NCBI RefSeq assembly: GCF_000297435.1 | Contig: NZ_CAIP01000429.1 | Span: forward strand, 1 to 16,763 | From: Microcystis sp. T1-4 | Lineage (GTDB): Bacteria > Cyanobacteriota > Cyanobacteriia > Cyanobacteriales > Microcystaceae | Direction of reading: 5' to 3' | Length of the DNA: 16,763 nucleotides | Part shown: positions 1 through 6,600 of the stretch, one piece after another | Layout: every line of letters begins with the position of its first letter | Position numbering within the stretch: position 1 is the first letter of the stretch | Program-made: the position numbers and the translations under genes | The notes under the pieces: generated by a model | What the model was told of the DNA's origin: nothing | Database searches by the model: none | What the model saw: only the letters and a program-made list of their open reading frames with translations

Positions 1-500
1 ATATAAGCATAGTAGCTCGTTCTTTAAATTTTCTAGAATCTGAAAAAGATGGCTACGCTTGCAGAATTCATCCTTCTGTTAACTCAAAACAAGCTCCTCA
101 ATCGTTGATACAGCGTTCTTCTAACCCTCAACCGAATTTCTTTGATTCTTTGGCTTCTTTCTACCCTGATAGTTCTCAATTAAAAACTGTTTTTGAGTTT
201 ATTGAGGCAAATTATAGTCAACCTATTACCCTCAATGATGTGGCTGGATCGGCTGGTTATTCTCCTGCTTATTTAACCAATTTAGTTAAGCGTCGCACCG
301 GTAAAACGATTATTCATTGGATTGTGGAACGAAGAATGCTAGAAGCCCAATCCTTGTTACTGAAAACCCATGAGTCAATTACCAAAATTGCCGCCACCGT
401 TGGGTTTACTGACCCCTATTATTTTTCCCGTCGCTTTAGTCAGTTACATAAAGTATCTCCTAAACGTTGGCGAGAAAAATATCAAACTCAAGTAGCTTAA
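1..500 (+). CDS. AraC/XylS-family transcriptional regulator, 3' part (5' end outside window)
   Basis: The reading frame is open from position 3 to the stop at 498-500, giving 165 visible residues and no stop back to the window edge, so this is the C-terminal part of a longer protein. A TTG at 105 could be read as a start but lies in the middle of continuous coding sequence, so a true start left of the window is preferred. The last ~105 residues are a typical AraC DNA-binding domain with two helix-turn-helix units: the first around ITLNDVAGSAGYSPAYLTNL (about nt 220-280) and the second around SITKIAATVGFTDPYYFSRR (about nt 375-435), followed by the family ending SPKRWREKY. The ligand-sensing part is off-window. 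It converges on the reverse-strand gene at 601 and is separated from the biosynthetic genes by that gene, so a role as their regulator is possible but unproven. Confidence 0.9.
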   Translation, partial: ISIVARSLNFLESEKDGYACRIHPSVNSKQAPQSLIQRSSNPQPNFFDSLASFYPDSSQLKTVFEFIEANYSQPITLNDVAGSAGYSPAYLTNLVKRRTGKTIIHWIVERRMLEAQSLLLKTHESITKIAATVGFTDPYYFSRRFSQLHKVSPKRWREKYQTQVA

Positions 501-567
501 ATGATGGCTGAGTTTTAGGTTTTAGCTTCTAAGTATTTAAACTTTACACCTTACATAATCATGATTG

Positions 568-586
568 AGGTGGGCATTGCCCACCT
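568..586. terminator. Perfect hairpin between convergent genes; probable bidirectional terminator / palindromic repeat
   Basis: Arms AGGTGGGC (568-575) and GCCCACCT (579-586) pair perfectly around an ATT loop. The hairpin lies in the 100-bp gap between the end of the AraC gene and the end of the reverse-strand gene, where a two-way terminator would be expected. There is no long T run on either side, so termination is inferred from position. Palindromes of this type also occur as dispersed repeats in cyanobacterial genomes. Confidence 0.6.
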
Positions 587-600
587 TATTAGTACTTAAA

Positions 601-1119
601 TTATCCCTGTTTGATGGCAGGAAAAGAAGGAGATTGACGAGAGAGTGAAAGGGTAATACCTAGTTGGGATAAATCAACCATTTTATCTTTTAGAATAAAC
701 CCTAAGCCATATTTTTCTACCACAGGAAGCGGTAATTTGGCGGCATGACTATAAACCACTCTAACGGTATCTTTGCTTCCTTTATTGGGTAAATTATTAG
801 GTTTTTGTTGAACAGATTTACCTAAAAACTGGAGAGAACTACAGGTTTTATTTGCTTGTTGGGCAATTTGGAGAAATTCAGAAATTGCTTGCTCTAATTC
901 CTGTGTCAAGGCATTAATCTTCTCACCAACTTCCAACAGTTGATACTCCTGTTTAGATAACAGTTTTTCTAGCTTATCTTGCAGTTCTGTTTCAAGGCGT
1001 ACAACGGCTGAAGTTAGGGATTCTTGCAGCATTTGCGGAGATTTATGGGTGGTTTTAATCGGTTGAGCAGTGGAAGAAATCTCTGTAACAGATGGGTTAA
1101 GAACATGAGTATCTATCAT
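601..1119 (-). CDS. Hypothetical protein with central coiled coil, 172 aa
   Basis: I do not recognise the family. The ATG is at 1119-1117 with AGG eight bases upstream on the reverse strand, and the stop is at 603-601. Residues 1-30 are polar and Ser/Thr-rich. Residues ~30-95 are rich in Leu, Glu, Gln and Lys with heptad-like spacing (for example LETELQDKLEKLLSKQ and INALTQELEQAISEFL), so a long helix or coiled coil is likely. Residues ~95-117 are a polar linker (QQKPNNLPNKGSKD). The C-terminal ~55 residues form a small mixed segment containing LPLPVVEKYGLGFILKDKM. No signal peptide, membrane segment or catalytic motif is seen. It is transcribed away from the biosynthetic operon. It is probably a real gene, since it has a full-length frame with a start site and a consistent composition, but its function is unknown. 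Confidence 0.7.
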   Translation of the reverse strand: MIDTHVLNPSVTEISSTAQPIKTTHKSPQMLQESLTSAVVRLETELQDKLEKLLSKQEYQLLEVGEKINALTQELEQAISEFLQIAQQANKTCSSLQFLGKSVQQKPNNLPNKGSKDTVRVVYSHAAKLPLPVVEKYGLGFILKDKMVDLSQLGITLSLSRQSPSFPAIKQG

Positions 1120-1188
1120 AATTTTTACCTAGTAACTAGCAACTTGATTTTGTTACCTTTTATTGTACGAAAAAGGAGTTTAAATTTA

Positions 1189-1242
1189 ATGGATAATATT
1201 TTGTATTGTCTGTTAGCTTTTTCAATGATTTTTGTATGGTAA
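1189..1242 (+). CDS. Possible 17-residue hydrophobic peptide
   Basis: A short frame reads MDNILYCLLAFSMIFVW and then TAA. The sequence AAGGAG (1173-1178) lies ten bases before the ATG, a better ribosome-binding site than several of the large genes here have. The peptide could span or insert in a membrane. It lies in the AT-rich spacer upstream of the operon, where chance frames rich in Leu, Ile and Phe are common, so this is only a candidate. No known family is recognised. Confidence 0.2.
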   Translation: MDNILYCLLAFSMIFVW

Positions 1243-1270
1243 AAATGTACTAAATTTGAATATAAAAAAT

Positions 1271-1345
1271 AGGAATAAAAAAAATCCAGTTTTGACGAAA
1301 AATAAAACATGGCTGATCAATGGGTAGAGGAATAAACTAGGAATA
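1271..1345 (+). promoter_or_regulatory. Three AGGAATA repeats upstream of the operon; candidate operator
   Basis: AGGAATA occurs at 1271-1277, 1328-1334 and 1339-1345. The last two start 11 bases apart, about one helical turn, and lie just upstream of the proposed -10 element. This spacing is typical of activator sites bound by tandem monomers or dimers on one face of the helix. The repeats are short and the region is AT-rich, so chance cannot be excluded. Confidence 0.3.
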
Positions 1346-1365
1346 TAAGTTAAGCAATCTTAGTT

Positions 1366-1374
1366 TGCTATAAC
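1366..1374 (+). promoter_or_regulatory. Candidate extended -10 promoter for the biosynthetic operon
   Basis: TGCTATAAC matches the extended -10 pattern TGnTATAAT with one mismatch. No good -35 box is present at the usual distance (TAAGTT at 1346-1351), which fits an extended -10 or activator-dependent promoter. Transcription would begin near 1381, giving a short leader that contains the AAAGGA ribosome-binding site (1389-1394) before the ATG at 1404. Confidence 0.4.
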
Positions 1375-1403
1375 ACTTTTTTCACGTTAAAGGAACTTAA
1401 CCC

Positions 1404-1667
1404 ATGATGACGACTGTTCAATCTCCTTGTACCGTTGAAGACATTCAAAACTGGCTCGTTGATCAGTTTGCTCAACAACTCGATGTTGACCTTGATGACA
1501 TTGATATTGAAGAACCTTTTGATAATTATGAACTCGACTCACGAAAAGCGTTAGTTTTATTAGGACGCTTAGAAAAATGGCTCGGAAAGGAATTAAATCC
1601 TGTGGTCATTTTTAACTATCCCACCATTGCTGAATTAGCAACCAGATTAGGGGAATTATATCTTTAA
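1404..1667 (+). CDS. Stand-alone acyl carrier protein, 87 aa
   Basis: This small acidic protein has the length and pattern of a single carrier domain (PP-binding). Residues 43-50 (ELDSRKAL) contain the Ser46 expected to receive phosphopantetheine, followed by the helix II/III pattern and the typical ending FNYPTIAELATRL. The usual DSL motif reads DSR here. Free ACPs of this kind in cyanobacterial PKS clusters usually carry the starter acyl chain after loading by a fatty acyl-AMP ligase; no such ligase is in the window. The start at 1404 is chosen because AAAGGA (1389-1394) lies nine bases upstream; ATG 1407 is an alternative. It is the first gene of the run and is followed after 62 bp by the flavoenzyme, which suggests that the enzyme acts on an ACP-bound substrate (inference). 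Confidence 0.9.
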   Translation: MMTTVQSPCTVEDIQNWLVDQFAQQLDVDLDDIDIEEPFDNYELDSRKALVLLGRLEKWLGKELNPVVIFNYPTIAELATRLGELYL

Positions 1668-1729
1668 CTTTTTCTTGTATTCTTTCTCATTCACTCTATT
1701 CCTCATCACATTTTAGGAGAATTTGACCA

Positions 1730-3529
1730 ATGGTTGCTACTAACACTAATGAGTATGATGTTGTGATTATGGGAGCAGGTTTTGCGGGAGTCTGTCAAGC
1801 AAGACACTTACTTCTAAATGTTCCCAACATTAAAATTGCACTGATCGATCCTCGTCCCGAAGAAAGAACCGATAAAGACCTCAAAATTGGCGAATCAATG
1901 GTGGAAATTGCCACCTTATTTGTTTGCAAAGAATTGGGACTATATGAGTATATGATCGAAAATCATCCCCCTAAATATGCTCTTAATTTTCATTGGGCAA
2001 AAGATGCAGATAAAACTGACACCATTGATGATTATTATCACATTTGGGCGAATCGACAATTTCCCCTTGGCACGTTTCAAATGAATCGGGCAAAGTTTGA
2101 ACGGGATTTGCTCAAAATGAATAAGAAAATGGGAGCAAGTTTCTATCAAGGCCGTGTGGTTGATGTGGACATTACTCCTACTGATGAGATGCACACCGTC
2201 AAAGTTAAAATGATTGACGGAAATTATCACGAACTGAGAGCAAAACACCTTGTTGATGCAGCAGGACGTAAGTTTATTATTGGCCATAAAACTGATAACG
2301 TTATTGTAGGTGCAGATAATTTATTTGGAGTTGATACGGGATCGGCTTGGGTACGGGTTAAAAATATAGATCGCACCATTTTTCATGATGGTTATGACCC
2401 TTATGGAGCAACTTGTAGCCATTATTATGCTACCAATCATTGGTTTGGTCATGGTCATTGGTTATGGATGATTCCCACAGAAAAAGACTCCCAAGAAATC
2501 TCTATTGGAATTGCTCAACATCGCAGTGTTATTGCCAACGGTCAAATTAACACTCAAGAGAAGTTTTATGCTTTCCTAAAAGCCAATCACAATCTACTTT
2601 ATCGCTTAGTTACCTCTGGCGAAAATGTCGATTTTCATTATCTTCCTAGAGTTTCCCATACTAGCAAAACGATGTTTTCTCAAGATAATTGGTATGTAGT
2701 TGGAGATGCTGCTTGTATTTTTGATCCCTTTTACTCTTTGGGAACAAGTATGATCGCTTTTGCGATTGAAAGTATCACGGAAATTATTCGTTCTCAACTT
2801 GCAGGAGAAGCGGATACAGAAGAAAAACGGGCTGCTTACAATGACTTTAACCTTACCTATACTCGATTGAATAATCATCTCATTGAACACCATGATAAAC
2901 AATTAGGTCATGCTAGTATCATGAGTTGGCGTATTTATGCCGAATATATGTGGTGGTTTGGGATTCAAATTCCCCTTTATGTCGGCAAATGGCATTTAGA
3001 TACTGGCTTTATTTCCCGTTATGTGCCAAAAGTTCAAGCGGATATAAAAGGATATTGGCATCATCTCTATGAACAATTTAACCAATTAGTTGAGCAGAAT
3101 AAAAATATTGGTTTTATGGATGCTCATCGTACTGATCAATTAATCTGGGGTTATCATACCCTCAAACACTTCGATGACTTTATCGAAAACACTAAATTTG
3201 AACCAAGACGGTGCAATGTTTTCGCTGGAATTAAAGCGACCAGTTTTTATACAGCAGTTTGGTATGCAAAGTTCCTCTGGAAAGGATTTGGTTTTTCAGC
3301 TTTTCTCAATCCCAAAAATCTGTCCTATCTGTTTGGACATCTTAATGGCGCAGTTCAATCTGCCATTACGGAAATGGTCTATAAATATTTGACTCGTAAG
3401 CTTTCTGATAATAGCCAAATTGAACAAATGCGTCAAGAATTTACCCACTATCGTTATCGTCCTCAACTGAATTCTTGGCTAAAAGAAGAAGTGAAAAGAT
3501 CGCCCGAAAAAATACCTATTATTGTCTAA
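1730..3529 (+). CDS. Flavin-dependent halogenase-like FAD oxidoreductase, 599 aa
   Basis: The N-terminal FAD-binding Rossmann motif is GAGFAG (residues 15-20). The motif WLWMIP (244-249) matches the WxWxIP signature that marks flavin-dependent halogenases and suppresses monooxygenation. Lys82 in PPKYALNFHW sits where the halogenase active-site lysine is expected (Lys79 in PrnA). A second FAD motif, GDAACIFDPFYSLGTSM, begins at residue 325. Family enzymes use FADH2, O2 and chloride or bromide. The C-terminal ~200 residues, rich in Trp and Tyr, look longer than in minimal halogenases and have no motif I recognise. AGGAGA (1715-1720) lies nine bases before the ATG. Its place between a free ACP and a PKS points to an acyl- or aryl-ACP substrate rather than a free amino acid (inference). 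The alternative is a halogenase-fold flavoenzyme that oxidises without halogenating. Confidence 0.8.
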   Translation: MVATNTNEYDVVIMGAGFAGVCQARHLLLNVPNIKIALIDPRPEERTDKDLKIGESMVEIATLFVCKELGLYEYMIENHPPKYALNFHWAKDADKTDTIDDYYHIWANRQFPLGTFQMNRAKFERDLLKMNKKMGASFYQGRVVDVDITPTDEMHTVKVKMIDGNYHELRAKHLVDAAGRKFIIGHKTDNVIVGADNLFGVDTGSAWVRVKNIDRTIFHDGYDPYGATCSHYYATNHWFGHGHWLWMIPTEKDSQEISIGIAQHRSVIANGQINTQEKFYAFLKANHNLLYRLVTSGENVDFHYLPRVSHTSKTMFSQDNWYVVGDAACIFDPFYSLGTSMIAFAIESITEIIRSQLAGEADTEEKRAAYNDFNLTYTRLNNHLIEHHDKQLGHASIMSWRIYAEYMWWFGIQIPLYVGKWHLDTGFISRYVPKVQADIKGYWHHLYEQFNQLVEQNKNIGFMDAHRTDQLIWGYHTLKHFDDFIENTKFEPRRCNVFAGIKATSFYTAVWYAKFLWKGFGFSAFLNPKNLSYLFGHLNGAVQSAITEMVYKYLTRKLSDNSQIEQMRQEFTHYRYRPQLNSWLKEEVKRSPEKIPIIV

Positions 3530-3558
3530 ATTTGGGTTAATCACTTAGGCATAGGTAA

Positions 3559-3589
3559 AAGATAACATCAAAAATCACAAGATAGCATC
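3559..3589 (+). repeat. Pair of 11-bp direct repeats upstream of PKS 1
   Basis: AAGATAACATC (3559-3569) and AAGATAGCATC (3579-3589) differ at one base and start 20 bases apart, about two helical turns. They sit in the 113-bp gap before the PKS gene. The second copy also forms a weak 5-bp hairpin (AAGAT/ATCTT, 3579-3591). They could be a binding site or a duplication remnant; nothing decides between these. Confidence 0.3.
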
Positions 3590-3642
3590 TTTTCCCTTTA
3601 ACCCTACGCAATTACTGTCTATTAATTACGGATATCTCAACT

Positions 3643-6600
3643 ATGAAACCTATTGCAATTATTGGTATTGGCTGTCGTTTTCCTAAAGCGAATAATCCTC
3701 ATGAATTCTGGCAATTATTATCAAAGGGAATTGACGGAATCACCGAAATTCCTAAGGAGCGCTGGAATATTAATGAATATTATGATGAGAATCCCGAAAC
3801 ACAGGGGAAAATGAATTCTCGTCATGGGGGATTTTTATCGCAAGTTGATGGTTTTGATCCTAATTTTTTCGGGATTTCTCCTAGAGAAGCCTTATTAATG
3901 GACCCTCAGCAACGCTTACTCTTAGAAGTAGCTTGGGAAGCCATTGAAGATGCCGGAATAGCACGGGAACAATTGGCAGGATCGAAAACAGGTGTATTTG
4001 TGGGAATTGCCACAAACGATTATAGTCGCATTCATGCAGGATATAGCCACCAACCCCAGGGCTATGATTTAACAGGAAACTGCACAAATATCGCAGCCGG
4101 TCGTCTTTCCTATCTTTTTAACTTAAAAGGTCCTAGTTTAGCGGTAGATACGGCTTGTTCTTCCTCTTTGGTCGCAGTGCATCTCGCTTGTCAAAGTTTA
4201 TGGAATGATGAGTCTTCAATGGCGATCGCAGCAGGAGTTAACCTGATTTTATCCCCTATTGGTAATATTGCGTTAAGCAAATTGAAAGCCTTGTCTCCTG
4301 ATGGACGTTGCAAAACCTTTGATGAAAGCGCCAATGGATATGTGCGAAGTGAGGGAGTCGGTTGTATTATTCTCAAACCGTTGGCTCAAGCGATCGCAGA
4401 TAAGGATTCCATTTATGCGTTAATTAGAGGAACTGCTATTAATCATGATGGACGCAGCAAGGGGTTAACGGTTCCTTATGGACCGGCACAAGAAAGCTTG
4501 ATTCGATCAGCCTTGAAAAATGCCGAAATTGAGCCAAAAGAGCTTAATTATGTGGAATTGCACGGGACTGGAACATCTTTAGGCGATCCCATCGAAGCGA
4601 TAGCCTTGGGATCTGTGTTAGAAGAAGGACGAGACAAGGATAATCCTTGTTTGGTGGGATCGGTAAAAAGTAATATAGGACATCTCGAAGCAGCGGCAGG
4701 AATTGCCAGTGTGATTAAGATGGCACTTTCCCTAAAAAACAAGCAAATTCCGCCCAGTCTGCATTTTAACAAGCCGAATCCTTATATTCCCTTTGATAAG
4801 TTACCCCTTAAGCTTCAATCATCTTTAATTACCTGGCCACAACCGGAAGCATCCGCCAAGGTGGGAATTAGTTCTTTTGGATTTTCGGGAACAAACGCTC
4901 ATCTTATCTTGGAAGAAGCTAATTTATCTCACCCAGAACCAATTGCCTTAACTTTCCCTCATTTACTTCCTTTATCTGCCCATAGTCACGAAGCGGTCAG
5001 AGATTTAGCTCAAAATTATGAAGATTTCCTGAAAGATCAAGCTTTAACTCCTGAATTTGTCCAGAATCTTTGCTATAGTGCTGGTTTAAGACGGACTCAT
5101 CATGCTCATCGTCAGGCGGTTGTGGTTCATTCTCCTGAAGAATTATTGAAGGGTTTAAAAGAGTTAGAAATGATTGATTTATCGACTCAATCTAAGCCTT
5201 CAAAACGTAAAACAAACATTGCTTTTGTCTTTTCTGGCCAAGGACCTCAATGGTGGGCAATGGGACGAGAATTATTAGCAACAGAACCCGTTTTTCGCTC
5301 TGTTATTGAACAATGTGATACTTTGATTCAAAAGTATGCTAACTGGTCATTATTAGCGGAATTTAATGCGTCTGAAGCTCTCTCTCGTTTACAAGAAACA
5401 GAAGTTTCTCAACCTGCTTTATTCGCTTTACAAGTTGGATTAGCTAAATTATGGCAATCTTGGGGGATTAATCCTAAATCTGTAGTTGGTCACAGCTTGG
5501 GAGAAGTTGCAGCGGCCCATTTTGCGGGAATTCTAACTCTTGATGAAGCTATTCATTTGATTTGTCAGCGCGGACAGTTGATGCAGCAAGCAACAGGAAA
5601 TGGAAAAATGCTTGCGATTGAATTACCTGTTAATCAGGTAGAAAACTTAATAGCTGCTTGGGAAAGTAAATTAGAAATTGCTGCCATTAATAGTCCCTAT
5701 TCAACGGTTGTATCTGGGGAGTCTCAATCGATCAATCAATTAATTGCTGAATTGTCCCAAAACCATCCTGATATTTTCTCCAAAGAACTCCCTGTTAATT
5801 ATGCTTTTCATAGTCAACAAATGACTGACTTTGCGGATAAGTTAGTTAAAAAATTAGGATATCTTAAGCCTCAAAAAAGCACCATACCAATTTTCTCAAC
5901 CGTAACAGGTGATCAACAAGAGGGGACATTATTTAATGCCGCTTATTGGGGACAAAATATGCGTCAGACGGTACGTTTTAACCCTGCTATTGAAGCAATG
6001 ATTAAATCTCGTCATACTATCTTTGTTGAAATCAGCCCCCATCCTGTTTTATTGGGATATATTAAGAGTAGCTTGCGAGAACAAGATACTGAGGGATTTG
6101 TTTTACCCTCTCTAAGACGAGAACATTCTGAACGGGGAACGCTATTAAATTCTTTAGGAAAGCTCTACACTTGGGGACACTCGATTAATTGGGAAAAATT
6201 ATATCCCGAAAATTGTCAGTTTGTTAAGTTACCGCTTTATCCTTGGCAACATGAATCTTATTGGGTCAGTGATGATAAACCTCGATTTAAGTCTGTTTCT
6301 TCTGCTTCTAGTTTACTTAATCTATTAGTTGAAGGCAAAACTGAACAACTAACAGAACAGTTAAATAAAAGTGATCAATTATCACCAGAAGTCAAGCAAT
6401 TTTTACCCCAATTATTAAAGTTATTGGTGGGAGAAGATGCAACAATAGCAGGCAAGATGCCTATCCTACAGGATGTGAGTAAAAACTGTTATCAAGTGCA
6501 ATGGCAACTCAGTCCTTTAAACTTAAAAAATAAGCATTGTCAAGGAGAACGGTGGTTAATTTTTAATGATAATCAAGGAGTCGGTAAAGCCTTAGCAACA

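Noticed and set aside
105..107. TTG at 105 as the start of the AraC-family gene
   Set aside because: The frame is open and coding-like to the window edge, so the gene is cut rather than short.
1024..1242. 72-residue + strand frame
   Set aside because: Its first third is antisense to the reverse-strand gene at 601-1119 and has no ribosome-binding site. Only the last 17 codons, which have their own AAGGAG site, are kept as a weak candidate.
1125..1310. 61-residue reverse-strand frame in the spacer
   Set aside because: It is low complexity, rich in Phe, Tyr, Lys and Ile as expected from AT-rich DNA, and has no recognisable features.
1940..2902. Reverse-strand frames inside the flavoenzyme gene, and similar frames opposite the PKS and NRPS genes
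   Set aside because: They are antisense shadows of clearly coding DNA and have no motifs of their own.
3579..3591. Rho-independent terminator after the flavoenzyme gene
   Set aside because: The stem is only five base pairs and AT-rich, far too weak, and the next gene continues on the same strand.
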